Under the pieces are notes generated by a model that was not told where the DNA came from, searched no databases, and worked only from the letters and a program-made list of their open reading frames with translations. Shown piece by piece: positions 21,501 through 30,546 of a stretch of DNA of 64,000 nucleotides. This DNA comes from Pseudomonas eucalypticola (GTDB taxonomy: Bacteria > Pseudomonadota > Gammaproteobacteria > Pseudomonadales > Pseudomonadaceae). Position 1 is the stretch's first letter, and every line of letters begins with the position of its first letter. The translations under genes were made by a program, and so were the position numbers. The stretch spans positions 5,550,501-5,614,500 of the forward strand of contig NZ_CP056030.1 in assembly GCF_013374995.1 (NCBI RefSeq). Reading direction: 5' to 3'.

Positions 21501-23147
21501 TCAGCGAACGCGGATGATGCGCCCCGCTGGCGAACCAGCCCCCGCGTTCGGCTGCTGCGCCAGGTACCCCAGCAACGCATCCAGGTCGATCATGCGGCTA
21601 TCCTCGCGCTGCGTCCCCTGCTGGAACACCGAAAACCGGTCGCCGCCGCCCGACAGAAAGCTGTTCATCACCACCCGGTAGGTCTGCTCCAGCCGCACCG
21701 GCTTGCCATCCAGCACCAGGCTGCCTGGCACCACCCTGTTATCCGCCCAGCGATAACTGAACCCCCTGGACACCTGCAACGGGTTGAAGCCAGCGCCCTG
21801 CCACTGCTGGTTCAGCACCTGCTGCAACTGCGCGCCCGTCAGGTTCATCAATACCAGGGTGTTGTTGAACGGCTGCACGCTGGCGACCTGGGCATACGTG
21901 AGCTGGGTCTGCCCCGGTGCCAGGATCAGGTGGTTGCGGATGCCGCCCTGGTTGGTGAAGGCGATCTGTGCGCCAAACGTGCGGGTCATGGCCAATTGGG
22001 CATCGGTGATCAGGTCACCCAGGGGTGACTCGCCGTTGGCATCGGCCGCGGCACTGATGGCAGGGGCGCCGGGCGTGCCGACAGGGCGCAGCAGCACCGT
22101 ATTGCTGCGCGCCTCCACCTGTTGCTGCAACGCCGCCATCCTGGCGTCCGGGTGATACTTGCGCGGGTCGGCCAGCAGGTTCTGTGCCTCGATGGCGGTG
22201 ACCTGGTGGGTACCCGGGGTCACCTCAAGGGTCAGATGGGTCAGCAGGTGGCCGTAGGAACTGCCCTGGGTTACCAGCAGGTTGCCCACCTTGCACAGGT
22301 ATCCCTGGTGCGAGTGCGCCGAAATCAACACATCCACCGCCGGGTCCAGGCGCTGGGCCACATCGACGATATCGCCTTGCAAGCGGCTACAGTTCGGCTT
22401 GTCGTAGGGCTCCGGGGTATTGCCGCCCTGGTGCACCACGGCGACGATGGCATTGACGCCCTGGGCCTTGAGCTGGGGGATCACGGCATTGATGGCGTCC
22501 GCTTCATCGGTAGCCTTCAGGCCCTGCATGCCTTTGGCGCTGACCACCTTGGCCACGTCATGCAGCACTGCCCCGACGAAGGCTACTTTCACGCCGTGCA
22601 CCGTCTCTATGTGGTAAGCCGGCAGCAACGGCTGGCCGGTGTCGGTATCGATCAGGTTGGCCGCCAGGTAGGGGAAGCCGCCACCAGGAAAATCGGCCTG
22701 GAACCGGCAGGCCTTGTCAGGCCGCGAAGACTGGCAGCCACCGTTGGCCTGGCGCAGGAACTCGGCCTTGCCGTTGTCCAGTTCGTGGTTGCCGATGGTG
22801 CTGAACTTCAGGCCCATGCCGCGCAGGGCCAGCAAGGTCGGCTCATCGGCCCACATGGCCGACAGCGGCGGGCTGGCGCCTACCAGGTCGCCGGCGCCGA
22901 TGAACAGCAGTTGCGGGTCTTGCTTGCGCAACTGGTCCAGCATGCCGCCCAGGGTGGCGATACCGCCCGCCTCTACCCGTTGAACGCTGCCGTTGGCGTC
23001 CTTGTAGGCATAGCCGTTGGCCTGCAGGTACCCGTGCAGGTCGTTGATGGCAACGATGTTCACCGCCACCGGTCTGGGCGGGGCCGATGCACAGCCAGCG
23101 AGGGCCAGCGCCAGTGTCAGGGCTGCGGTTTTAAACACTCGGTACAT
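21501..23147 (-). CDS. 5'-nucleotidase/UshA-like lipoprotein
   Basis: 548-residue member of the calcineurin-like metallophosphatase family. N-terminal MYRVFKTAALTLALALAGCA is a lipoprotein signal (LAGC). Metal-binding motifs are VNIVAINDLHGYL, GAGDLVGASPP, TIGNHELDNG and SAHSHQGYL. The C-terminal 5'-nucleotidase domain runs from about residue 330 (SPLGDLITDAQL ... NQGGIRN, SGGGDRFSVF). It probably dephosphorylates nucleotides or related esters in the periplasm. The start was moved to 23147 because the lipobox then sits at residue 18. Confidence 0.88.
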   Translation of the reverse strand: MYRVFKTAALTLALALAGCASAPPRPVAVNIVAINDLHGYLQANGYAYKDANGSVQRVEAGGIATLGGMLDQLRKQDPQLLFIGAGDLVGASPPLSAMWADEPTLLALRGMGLKFSTIGNHELDNGKAEFLRQANGGCQSSRPDKACRFQADFPGGGFPYLAANLIDTDTGQPLLPAYHIETVHGVKVAFVGAVLHDVAKVVSAKGMQGLKATDEADAINAVIPQLKAQGVNAIVAVVHQGGNTPEPYDKPNCSRLQGDIVDVAQRLDPAVDVLISAHSHQGYLCKVGNLLVTQGSSYGHLLTHLTLEVTPGTHQVTAIEAQNLLADPRKYHPDARMAALQQQVEARSNTVLLRPVGTPGAPAISAAADANGESPLGDLITDAQLAMTRTFGAQIAFTNQGGIRNHLILAPGQTQLTYAQVASVQPFNNTLVLMNLTGAQLQQVLNQQWQGAGFNPLQVSRGFSYRWADNRVVPGSLVLDGKPVRLEQTYRVVMNSFLSGGGDRFSVFQQGTQREDSRMIDLDALLGYLAQQPNAGAGSPAGRIIRVR

Positions 23148-23216
23148 CGCACTCTCCTTGAGTTCTCCGGCTGTTTGGCAGCTCACTGGCAAGCCAGCGC
23201 CCACACGCCAACGGCG

Positions 23217-24173
23217 TCAGGTCAGGGCTTCGAAGCCTTCGCGAATCCTGGCCTCAGGCAGGTCATCGGCGATGAACACCATCACGCTCTCACGCGCCTC
23301 GCCCTCGGCCCATTCGGTGTCCCAGTCAAAGCCATACAGCTTCAACACGCCCTGGAACACCAGGCGCCGATCTTCCCCGGCGATGCTCAGCACGCCCTTG
23401 TAGCGCAGCAACTGCCGCCCATGGTCCTCCAGCAACTGGTTCATGAAGTCGCTGAGGCGGTCGATATCCAGCGGCTTGTCGGTGCGCAACACCATGCTGG
23501 ATATGCGGTCGACGCTGGCTGCTGCTACCACCGGCCGCAAGCTCAGGCTGCCATTGAGGTTGAAACCGCGCACATCCAGCAGCTCGGCCAGGTCGATACG
23601 CCCATGTTCCACCACGCGTACCGGTGCACGGCGGTTGATGCGGGTCAGACGCTGGCTCAGGGCTTCGAAGGCTTGGGGCGTGACCAGGTCGGTCTTGCTC
23701 ACCAGCAGCCGGTCGGCAAAGCCTACCTGGGCCTGGGCGATGGTCTCGGCCAGGTGCACGTCGGCGTTGGCGGCGTCCACCAGGGTGATGATGCCGTCCA
23801 GGATATAGCGCTCGCGCAGCTCTTCCTCGATGAAAAAGGTCTGCGCCACCGGGGCCGGGTCCGCCAGGCCGGTGCATTCGATCACCAGGCGGTCGAACGC
23901 GATCTCGCCACTGTCCAGGCGCTCCAGCAGCAGGTACAGGGCCTTGGTCAGGTCGGTGTGAATGGTGCAGCACACACAGCCGTTGGCCAGGGTCATGACC
24001 TGCACCGGGGCATCGCCGAGCAGCTGGGTGTCGATGCCAGCGTCACTGAACTCGTTCTCGATGACCGCGAGCTTCAGGCCGTGTTCGGCCTTGAGCAGGT
24101 GGCGCAGCAAGGTGGTCTTGCCAGCGCCCAGGAAGCCGCTGAGGATGGTGACGGGGATGGGGGAAGACAACAT
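23217..24173 (-). CDS. yjiA: CobW/YjiA-type GTPase, metal-chaperone family
   Basis: 318-residue G3E GTPase. Walker A GFLGAGKTTLLRHLL is near residue 11, the metal-binding CxCC motif (NGCVCCTIHTDL) near 62-72, and SKTDLVTP acts as the NKxD-like box. A C-terminal CobW domain follows (FQGVLKLYGFDWDTEW). In E. coli and Pseudomonas yjiA neighbours yjiX and a CstA/BtsT carrier, as here. Substrate metal is not known; zinc or another transition metal is likely. Confidence 0.88.
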   Translation of the reverse strand: MLSSPIPVTILSGFLGAGKTTLLRHLLKAEHGLKLAVIENEFSDAGIDTQLLGDAPVQVMTLANGCVCCTIHTDLTKALYLLLERLDSGEIAFDRLVIECTGLADPAPVAQTFFIEEELRERYILDGIITLVDAANADVHLAETIAQAQVGFADRLLVSKTDLVTPQAFEALSQRLTRINRRAPVRVVEHGRIDLAELLDVRGFNLNGSLSLRPVVAAASVDRISSMVLRTDKPLDIDRLSDFMNQLLEDHGRQLLRYKGVLSIAGEDRRLVFQGVLKLYGFDWDTEWAEGEARESVMVFIADDLPEARIREGFEALT

Positions 24174-24198
24174 CGATTCTCCAGGTTTCAAGCCTTCC

Positions 24199-24295
24199 CA
24201 TGCAGGACCGGGCGAAGCTCGGGAAACAGGCGACGCGGTGTACCAGAGGGTATCGCAGCGTCTGTTTCCCGAGCTTCGCCCGGTCCCGGAGGGGT
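24199..24295. repeat. REP-like inverted pair
   Basis: GCAGGACCGGGCGAAGCTCG faces TTTCCCGAGCTTCGCCCGGT about 40 bases later, in the gap between yjiA and the small yjiX gene. Confidence 0.8.
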
Positions 24296-24315
24296 CAGCA
24301 GGTAAAGTCCTTAAC

Positions 24316-24513
24316 TCAACAACACTTCGGCCCGCCCTTGCCGCCGTAGCGGGCCTCCTGGCGTTCGCGGAAGAACGCCTCGTAGTCCATCACCGGCTTG
24401 TCCGGGTGCTTGGTCTGCATGTGCTCTACGTAGTTGTCGTAGTCGGGCATGCCTACCATCAGGCGGGCGGCCTGCCCCAGGTATTTGCCAAGCCGGCTCA
24501 GGTCATTGAACAT
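24316..24513 (-). CDS. YbdD/YjiX family small protein
   Basis: 65 residues ([20 protein letters not shown]...) with the family signature [20 protein letters not shown], a [20 protein letters not shown] block and a C-terminal CC. It is the regular small partner encoded after cstA-type carriers. Proposed to assist pyruvate uptake; the mechanism is unknown. Confidence 0.9.
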   Translation of the reverse strand: MFNDLSRLGKYLGQAARLMVGMPDYDNYVEHMQTKHPDKPVMDYEAFFRERQEARYGGKGGPKCC

Positions 24514-24531
24514 GTCTGCCTACCTCGTTGG

Positions 24532-26598
24532 TCACGCACCAGGCACCGCCTGGAAAGGTGCTTCCTTGTCGGTACGCTCCTTCTTGCCCCACGCGGCGAT
24601 GCTGACCTTGATGGCATACACCAGGATCGCGAACACCACGAACAGGAACAGCCCGGTCAGTGTCGCATTGGTGTAGGCATTGAAGATCACGTGTTGCATC
24701 TGGTTGATGTCCTTGGCCGGGGCAATCACTTGCCCGGCGTCCAGCGCGGCGCTGTATTTCTTCGCCAGGGCCAGGAAACCCACCGCCGGGTTAGCGTCGA
24801 ACAGCTTGATGAAGCCGGCCGTCGTGGTGCACACCAGCAACCACACCGCCGGAATCAACGGTACCCAGATGTAGCGCTGGCGCTTCATCTTGATCAGCAC
24901 CACCACGCCCAGCATCAGCGCGATGCCGGCCAGCATCTGGTTGGAAATACCGAACAGCGGCCACAGGGTGTTGATGCCGCCCAGCGGGTCGACCACGCCC
25001 TGATACAGCAGGTAGCCCCACAACGCCACGCAACCCGCCGTGCCGATGATGTTGGCCGTCCACGACTCAGTGCGCTTGAGCGCTGGCACGAACGAGCCCA
25101 GCAAGTCCTGCAGCATGAAGCGCCCGGCACGGGTCCCGGCGTCTACCGCCGTGAGGATGAACAGCGCCTCGAACAGGATCGCGAAGTGGTACCAGAACGC
25201 CATGGTGTTCTCACCCGGCAGCACGTGGTGCAGGATCTGCGCGATCCCCACGGCCAGGGTCGGCGCACCACCGGCGCGGGCCAGAATGGTGTTCTCACCA
25301 ATGTCATGGGCCACGGCCTGCAGGGCATCCGGAGTAATGGCAAAGCCCCAGTTGCTGACCGCGGTCGCTACCGCTACCACGTCAGTCCCCACCACGGCGG
25401 GCGGGCTGTTCATGGCGAAGTACACACCCGGTTCGATCACCGACGCGGCAACCATGGCCATGATGGCCACGAACGACTCCATCAGCATGCCGCCGTAACC
25501 GATGTAGCGCGCGTTGACCTCGTTATCCAGCAGCTTGGGCGTGGTGCCCGAGGAGATCAGCGCGTGGAAGCCCGACACCGCGCCACAGGCGATGGTGATG
25601 AACAGGAACGGGAACAGCCCGCCCTTCCACACCGGGCCGGTGCCGTCGATGAACTGGGTCAGGGCCGGCATTTTCAGCAGCGGCGTGGTGATCAGAATGC
25701 CGATCGCCAGGGCGATGATGGTGCCGATCTTCAGGAAGGTCGACAGGTAGTCACGCGGCGCCAGCACCAGCCATACCGGCAGTACCGCCGAGACCGCGCC
25801 ATAGCCGATCAGCATCCAGGTGATCTGGATACCGGTGAAGCTGAACGCCTTGTTCCACTGCGGGTCTGCGGCGATCTGGCCCCCCAGCCAGATGGAGCCC
25901 AGCAGCAACAGCACGCCGATGATCGAGATCTCACCGATGCGGCCCGGGCGGATATAGCGCATGTACACGCCCATGAACATCGCGATGGGGATGGTCGCCA
26001 TCACCGTGAACATGCCCCATGGGCTGTCGGCCAGGGCCTTGACCACGATCAGCGCCAGCACCGCCAGGATGATGATCATGATCAGGAAGCAGCCGAACAG
26101 GGCGATGGTGCCTGGAATGCGGCCCATCTCCTCGCGCACCATGTCGCCCAGCGAACGACCGTTGCGGCGGGTGGACATGAACAGCACCAGGAAGTCCTGC
26201 ACGGCACCAGCCAGCACCACGCCGGCGATCAGCCACAGGGTGCCCGGCAGGTACCCCATCTGCGCGGCCAGTACCGGGCCCACCAATGGGCCGGCGCCAG
26301 CGATGGCGGCAAAGTGGTGACCGAAAAGAATATGTTTGTTGGTCGGCACATAGTCCAGACCGTCGTTGTTGAGCACGGCCGGCGTAGCGCGGCGCGGGTC
26401 CAGTTGCATCACGGTGTTGGCGATGAAAAGGCTGTAGTAACGATAGGCAACGAGGTAAATCGCCACCGCCGCGACCACAATCCACAGTGCGTTGACCGCT
26501 TCGCCACGGCGCAATGCCACGACGCCGAGGGCGCACGCTCCTAGTGCTGCCACCACTAGCCATGGCAGATGGCGCAGCAGACCATTGTTGTTGTTCAT
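24532..26598 (-). CDS. cstA: CstA/BtsT-type carbon starvation carrier
   Basis: 688-residue, highly hydrophobic protein with about 16-18 membrane segments. Conserved stretches include [39 protein letters not shown] and [12 protein letters not shown]. The family includes proton-coupled pyruvate carriers (CstA, BtsT) induced at carbon starvation. Start at [11 protein letters not shown] (26598). Followed 18 bp later by the YbdD partner and then the CobW GTPase; the three probably form one transcription unit. Confidence 0.93.
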   Translation of the reverse strand: MNNNNGLLRHLPWLVVAALGACALGVVALRRGEAVNALWIVVAAVAIYLVAYRYYSLFIANTVMQLDPRRATPAVLNNDGLDYVPTNKHILFGHHFAAIAGAGPLVGPVLAAQMGYLPGTLWLIAGVVLAGAVQDFLVLFMSTRRNGRSLGDMVREEMGRIPGTIALFGCFLIMIIILAVLALIVVKALADSPWGMFTVMATIPIAMFMGVYMRYIRPGRIGEISIIGVLLLLGSIWLGGQIAADPQWNKAFSFTGIQITWMLIGYGAVSAVLPVWLVLAPRDYLSTFLKIGTIIALAIGILITTPLLKMPALTQFIDGTGPVWKGGLFPFLFITIACGAVSGFHALISSGTTPKLLDNEVNARYIGYGGMLMESFVAIMAMVAASVIEPGVYFAMNSPPAVVGTDVVAVATAVSNWGFAITPDALQAVAHDIGENTILARAGGAPTLAVGIAQILHHVLPGENTMAFWYHFAILFEALFILTAVDAGTRAGRFMLQDLLGSFVPALKRTESWTANIIGTAGCVALWGYLLYQGVVDPLGGINTLWPLFGISNQMLAGIALMLGVVVLIKMKRQRYIWVPLIPAVWLLVCTTTAGFIKLFDANPAVGFLALAKKYSAALDAGQVIAPAKDINQMQHVIFNAYTNATLTGLFLFVVFAILVYAIKVSIAAWGKKERTDKEAPFQAVPGA

Positions 26599-26817
26599 TT
26601 TTTTTATTCCAACCAAGTGGATACGAAAGTCAGCCCTGCGAGTCTAGCGGCACTCGTGGGAAAGACCACCCCCCACGTTGGTCTAGAGCCTTCTTTTACA
26701 GGATGACTGTCATTTTTATCCGCCCTTGGCTGGCACTTGGCAAGTACCAGCAGACCAGTGAACACCGCGGCCAAAAGCCGGTCGCACTAAGTAAGCCCAC
26801 CGCACAGGTAACGCCCC

Positions 26818-27267
26818 ATGCCCAAGGCTCCGTTTCCACCGCCGCTGCTGTACCTGACCTTCATCGCCGTAGCCATCGCCCTGAGCTACGCCCTGCCCTT
26901 GCCCATCCCGGACACCAGCTGGACCCGGGCCACAGGGGCGGCCCTGATCATTCTCGGCCAGGGCCTGTCGTTCTGGGCCATGCTGCGCTTTCGCCGCCAG
27001 CACACCACCGCCAGCAACTTCGACACCCCCGACCAGTTGCTGCAAAGCGGCCCCTTCGCGGTGTCCCGCAACCCGGTGAACCTGGGCGACACCCTGAGCT
27101 ATTGCGGCATCGGCGTGTTGCTGAGCAGCGTCTGGCCCTGGCTGCTGCTACCCGCCTTGATCGCCATCATGAACCGCGCCGTCATCCGCCCCGACGAGGC
27201 ACAACTGGAGCGCACCTTTGGCGACGCCTATCGTCAGTATTGTCGACGGGTTCGAAGATGGCTTTGA
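26818..27267 (+). CDS. Membrane isoprenylcysteine-type methyltransferase family protein
   Basis: 149 residues with three to four membrane helices (about 10-28, 38-56, 95-118). The SAM-binding C-terminal region contains SGPFAVSRNPVNLGDTLSYC and RPDEAQLERTFGDAYRQYCR, the signature of the ICMT/PEMT fold. Substrate unknown. Followed closely by mapZ in the same direction, as remembered for PA4607-PA4608. Confidence 0.82.
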   Translation: MPKAPFPPPLLYLTFIAVAIALSYALPLPIPDTSWTRATGAALIILGQGLSFWAMLRFRRQHTTASNFDTPDQLLQSGPFAVSRNPVNLGDTLSYCGIGVLLSSVWPWLLLPALIAIMNRAVIRPDEAQLERTFGDAYRQYCRRVRRWL

Positions 27268-27309
27268 GACACTAGGCTATAGTCACTGGAATCGCAGAGG
27301 GCCGCACCC

Positions 27310-27681
27310 ATGACCGATAGCCACGACGACCGCCGCCGTTTCAAGCGCGTCGCCTTCGACGCCAAAACCGAAATCAGCCAGGGCGACCGTACCTGGCCGG
27401 CGAAACTGATCGACCTGTCCCTGCGCGGCGCCCTGATCGACCGCCCGACGGACTGGGAAGCCGCCGACCTCGAGAAGCATTTCCTGATCAAGATTCACCT
27501 CACCGACCTGATCGAAGTGCGCATGGATGCGGAGCTGCGTCATGAAGAGCGTGGGCATCTGGGGTTTGCATGCCTGCACATTGGGCTGGAGGATATTGGC
27601 CATTTGCGGCGGATCATTGAGTTGAATCTGGGGGATATGGAGGAGTTGGAGCGGGAGTTGGGGGCATTGGTGGAGGTTTGA
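27310..27681 (+). CDS. mapZ: PilZ-domain c-di-GMP adaptor, MapZ-like
   Basis: 123-residue single PilZ domain. The c-di-GMP-binding motifs are DDRRRFKRV (RxxxR) near residue 7 and DLSLRG (D/NxSxxG) near residue 36. The product corresponds in size and context to PA4608/MapZ, which binds c-di-GMP and inhibits the chemotaxis methyltransferase CheR1. With MorA it makes two c-di-GMP proteins in this window. Its last 60 bases are poorer in C than the body of the gene, next to the accessory boundary. Confidence 0.88.
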   Translation: MTDSHDDRRRFKRVAFDAKTEISQGDRTWPAKLIDLSLRGALIDRPTDWEAADLEKHFLIKIHLTDLIEVRMDAELRHEERGHLGFACLHIGLEDIGHLRRIIELNLGDMEELERELGALVEV

Positions 27682-27693
27682 GGGAGCGCGCTA

Positions 27694-27849
27694 ATGCGTC
27701 GTACCTTTACCCCAGAGTTCAAGCGCGAGGCTGCGTGCCTGGTGCTCGACCAAGGCTACAGCCATACCGAAGCAGCCCGATCGCTTGGGCTGGTTGAGTC
27801 GGCCTTGCGTCGTTGGGTGAACCAGCTCTAGCAGGAACGCGGCGGTGTC
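27694..27849 (+). mobile_element. IS3-family transposase orfA remnant
   Basis: The reading frame MRRTFTPEFKREAACLVLDQ continues GYSHTEAARSLGLVESALRRWVNQL, the helix-turn-helix N-terminus of IS3-type OrfA. It then hits TAG at 27829 in place of a Gln codon and reads QERGGV before homology ends. No orfB or inverted repeats are seen. It marks the junction between mapZ and the orphan toxin array. Confidence 0.8.
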
Positions 27850-27928
27850 AGGGTGTCAGATCAAGTCGAGACCTCTACAGATAACGCAACACTGCACATG
27901 GCCGCTGTTAGATAAACAATCCTATTGG

Positions 27929-28276
27929 TTAGGATTGGTAATCATCAAACTCCCAGGCAAATATCTTTCCCAGCTTTATCACGATAGTTTCCCAGCTATC
28001 CCCCTCGCAGCGACTCACATACTCATGAATCAATCCATTAATAGTCGAAAAATCATATTCTCGAACAATTAATAGACCTCTCCCCCAATGAGGCTCCTAC
28101 ATTGTCTCTTCCAACCACTTTGGAGTGCAGATGAAAAGTTCAAAATCATCTGCCCCTTGCGTACTGTCAAGCCCAATTCGAATACGAAGACTTAAAGAAA
28201 AATTGTATACATTCTCAGGGACGTAGATCTCGACATCAAAAAAATCATTAGAAATACTTTTTATAACAGCACGCAT
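27929..28276 (-). pseudogene. Imm8-like immunity gene with an internal amber codon
   Basis: Read through one TAG, the frame encodes 115 residues. It begins MRAVIKSISNDFFDVEIYVP, passes DDFELFICTPKWLEETM, then the TAG, then EPHWGRGLLIVREYDFSTIN and a tail ending FAWEFDDYQS. The F-x-C-T-P-K-W-L block and overall layout match the Imm8 family of polymorphic-toxin immunity proteins. AGGAGGA precedes the ATG. The truncated product (about 59 residues) probably lacks full activity. It is the partner of the broken toxin just upstream (28285-28694). Confidence 0.75.
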
Positions 28277-28284
28277 CATTCCTC

Positions 28285-28694
28285 CTAGTCAGCCACATTC
28301 AGATGGCCGTTACTTACTTTTACGCGCTGACCTGTCACCGGGTTGATGTTGTACATTTCGAAATTGGCCTGCACGCCTGTCGTTGCAAAAAATTAATCTT
28401 TGGGTGTCGGCGGCCTATATACACGAGTGCCGTCTGCGCTAACCAAACCAAGCCCATCACTTGTTTTTGTCGCACAACCTCCAACCCAGGTTTTACCCAA
28501 CTGATTAGCTTCGAAAGATGTACTTTGACCTATAGAGAAGTTCAGATTTTCGTTCCACTGCCGTTCACAGCCGCAGCTAATCTTGAGTCCTGAGCCGCAA
28601 TATTGCTCAGGTTTTCTTGTATCAGTTGATCCTTCGGCTTTGGGTACAAGGTCGCATTTTCAGCGTCGGAGCTAGCAGCTCCACCTTTTGCACC
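28285..28694 (-). pseudogene. Orphan cdiA-CT toxin tail 1, frameshifted and with a stop
   Basis: Starts at the seam (GGAKGGAASSDAENATLYPK) and reads to NIAAQDSRLAAAVNGSG. It then needs a frame change to continue NLNFSIGQSTSFEANQLGKT and LVSADGTRVYRPPTPKD. A TAA follows, and FATTGVQANFEMYNINPVTG continues in frame to HLNVAD and a TAG. The continuous family-like text across both lesions shows one former toxin domain of about 135 residues. Toxin activity is not recognised. The Imm8-like gene follows 8 bases later. Confidence 0.75.
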
Positions 28695-28895
28695 TCCACT
28701 AACAACATCCGCTCCAACCGCTCTCGGCTGACCACCCACGTAACGCTGCCAATCCGAATTGGTAAGGATCAGCATTCATCTCGTCCGTAATAGTGGTGGT
28801 ATCCACCCAACCAGTGGCGTAACGCTCCAACTCGTGCCAGTGACCTGCATTCAGGTCCGCGTCGTTAGAGATAGCGCCTATCTCGCTTTTTCAAG
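28695..28895 (-). repeat. Rearranged copy of the cdiA pre-toxin segment
   Basis: Minus-strand translation gives EIGAISNDADLNAGHWHELE, RYATGWVDTTTITDEMNADP and, after one inserted base, DWQRYVGGQPRAVGADVVSG. The same text occurs in CdiA near residues 2600-2770. Here the section between RYATG.VDT and TTITDEMNADP, including the 24-residue repeats, is deleted. Confidence 0.8.
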
Positions 28896-28912
28896 CTGCG
28901 CATATTGAAAAA

Positions 28913-29143
28913 CTACGCCTGGCGAATATCAGATAAAAAATCATAAAATTCTTTTTCTGTCATCTCAAACTCTGGCCCTTCGACCATTGCCATTAGTGAC
29001 AACAACGCAATATCTAAAGCTTTTGTAAGAGAAAGGTTTGGATCTTGGTAAATATCAAGTGCCTCTTTTGATATTTTAAAAATATCAAATCCATCAGCAA
29101 CTGCTCTTTTAAGTCTGTCAGCCACTATATCTTCCATGCTCAT
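28913..29143 (-). CDS. Putative orphan immunity protein 2
   Basis: 76 residues (MSMEDIVADRLKRAVADGFD...), helical and acidic, with no lesions. Its ATG overlaps the TGA of toxin tail 2 (ATGA), the arrangement seen for cdiA-CT/cdiI pairs. I do not recognise the family; immunity is inferred from position. Codon use is AT-rich compared with the core genes. Confidence 0.65.
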   Translation of the reverse strand: MSMEDIVADRLKRAVADGFDIFKISKEALDIYQDPNLSLTKALDIALLSLMAMVEGPEFEMTEKEFYDFLSDIRQA

Positions 29144-29452
29144 TGCTGCCCCCAACTCTTTAACTCCGCTCCGGTCGGAGGATAGTGCTGAGCATCAACC
29201 GGCTGCCCATTAATACTTTTCGGGTGGACACGGATTACTTCTCCTGCATCGTCATAGCTTTCCATCCATTGCCTCGTACTGCCCGACACATTGCCCATCG
29301 ACAAGCGCCGTGTATTGACGCTCAGCAGACGAAGTATTCCCATACATCCCACGCACAACACTTTCGTAACTCTGCGCCTTGTCGATTGCCCGACTACCAC
29401 TCACAGCAATGGGATCGGTTGTTTCCAGCGCAGTGCCTGCGCCTTTTGCACC
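29140..29452 (-). pseudogene. Orphan cdiA-CT toxin tail 2, frameshifted
   Basis: Begins at the seam (GAKGAGTALETTDPIAVSGS), then RAIDKAQSYESVVRGMYGNT and SSAERQYTALVDG. A frame change occurs near 29275-29290, followed by RQWMESYDDAGEVIRVHPKS and INGQPVDAQHYPPTGAELKS to the stop. The joined text looks like a familiar kind of polymorphic-toxin C-terminus (VHPK...QHYPPT), but I cannot name its activity. It overlaps the ATG of the downstream immunity gene by ATGA. Confidence 0.75.
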
Positions 29453-29658
29453 TACTCAGGAGTAATTTTCAACTCACTCCATAGTGGTTTTAGTCCTAGA
29501 CTTTCCATATAAGTCCCATAGTCGAAAAAGTCCCTAACCCCAATGTCTTCGTATAAAAACCATGAGGCCTCGCACTCTTGACATATGAACAAGCAAGTGT
29601 TGTCAGCTATAATTTCAGCCTTGACAATATCTCCCTGCTCACACCTTGGACACAACAT
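29452..29658 (-). CDS. Zinc-ribbon putative immunity protein 3
   Basis: 68 residues starting MLCPRCEQGDIVKAEI, with a second pair of cysteines in CLFICQECEASW: a CxxC...CxxC zinc ribbon. The C-terminus ends GLKPLWSELKITPE. Similar small zinc-ribbon proteins ending GLKPLW.EL occur beside Rhs and haemagglutinin-type toxins in Pseudomonas and enterics (from memory). The stop TAG is fused directly to the next GGTGCAAAAGGC seam. Its own toxin is missing: a piece of cdiA lies upstream instead. Confidence 0.7.
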   Translation of the reverse strand: MLCPRCEQGDIVKAEIIADNTCLFICQECEASWFLYEDIGVRDFFDYGTYMESLGLKPLWSELKITPE

Positions 29659-29680
29659 ATAAAACTTCTCTATTTAACAG

Positions 29681-29808
29681 GTCAGGAACAACCCCTACCC
29701 CGCCGGGTGGGTCGTATATGGTGGTGTTGGCCGAGTGAACAGCGCGCTGTCCTTGAACTGCTCGGGCGTGGCGCTGAATTCGTAGACCACTGCGCCATCC
29801 TCAATCTT
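29681..29808 (-). repeat. Copy of an internal cdiA segment
   Basis: About 120 bp nearly identical to 35026-35145 of cdiA, encoding DGAVVYEFSATPEQFKDSALF and the following DPPGGVGVVPD. One base is missing in the GAGTTGAAC stretch. It joins the immunity-like fragment upstream at SGFK and runs into the leader of immunity gene 3. Confidence 0.8.
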
Positions 29809-29992
29809 GAACCCAGAGTTTGGCGGATAATCAGCACCCACTGTTTCATCGTATATAGCGGCCCACTTTGATAGACGCAGCTGAAGCTCTTCAGAGATAG
29901 GAAGCTCGCAAGGAGCTATGTCCCCATACCCATGGGGACATATCCCAAAGCGGATGACACTGATAATCCTTCATCAACTTTATTTTTTTCAC
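29809..29992 (-). pseudogene. Broken immunity-like gene fused to a cdiA fragment
   Basis: The GTG at 29992 starts VKKIKLMKDYQCHPLWDMSP. After a frame change the text continues YGDIAPCELPISEELQLRLS and KWAAIYDETVGADYPPNSGF, where it switches to copied cdiA sequence. The family (KLMxDYQCHPLWxMSP...KWAxxYDETL) is one I recall beside polymorphic toxins. The frameshift lies in a perfect 9-bp inverted repeat, TATGTCCCC/GGGGACATA at 29917-29942. Confidence 0.65.
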
Positions 29993-30039
29993 TTAACGCC
30001 ACCCCTCAAATTTGCACCAACGACAAAACCGAGCCTATA

Positions 30040-30522
30040 TCACAAGACTTTCATCTGCTTAGCTATTTTTCTGGCCGAGTGACGTATTTTTTGAGTCTCT
30101 CCAGACTTACTCAACGCATCCAGCTCCGCCTCCAAACTATTAGATCTCGAAACGAACAAAGCCCATTTCAATGCCAAGACAGACCAATACTCACTGCGAC
30201 TTCTAAGGCCTGCCAATACAACTTGCTCAAACGGGAATAAATCTACGAACTCCTCGGAAAGCCCATAACCTTTGAGCCCATCAACCATCTTGCAACGAAC
30301 CACCTCTGGTAGCTCTTCTAAAACTGGTAAAAAAAACACACACAGCGTTTCGTCACTGACTGTCTGAACGACAGACTCTGTCGACCTAGCCCAAAGCCCC
30401 TTGGAAGTAATCCCCAAAATAAAGCGCCCCCTACACAACGTTGTGACAGGAAGCCAACTCAAAAGAGCTCCTCCAGAATTATACTCAATTTTACTTACCC
30501 ACTGAGCCTCTAGTTTACTCAA
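30040..30522 (-). CDS. Putative orphan immunity protein 4
   Basis: 160-residue open frame (LSKLEAQWVSKIEYNSGGAL...) beginning at a TTG. The natural start was probably ATG at 30550, whose frame reads MIDELKKK and then meets a run of nine A. Eight A would join it in frame to LLSKLEAQ. That ATG overlaps the stop of toxin fragment 4 by ATGA. Family not recognised; immunity inferred from position. Expression may depend on slippage at the A run or on the TTG start. Confidence 0.6.
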   Translation of the reverse strand: MSKLEAQWVSKIEYNSGGALLSWLPVTTLCRGRFILGITSKGLWARSTESVVQTVSDETLCVFFLPVLEELPEVVRCKMVDGLKGYGLSEEFVDLFPFEQVVLAGLRSRSEYWSVLALKWALFVSRSNSLEAELDALSKSGETQKIRHSARKIAKQMKVL

Positions 30523-30546
30523 TAGCTTTTTTTTTCAGCTCATCTA

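Noticed and set aside
23962..26544. 860-codon + strand frame opposite cstA
   Set aside because: Histidine/glutamine-rich antisense text of a hydrophobic membrane protein gene.
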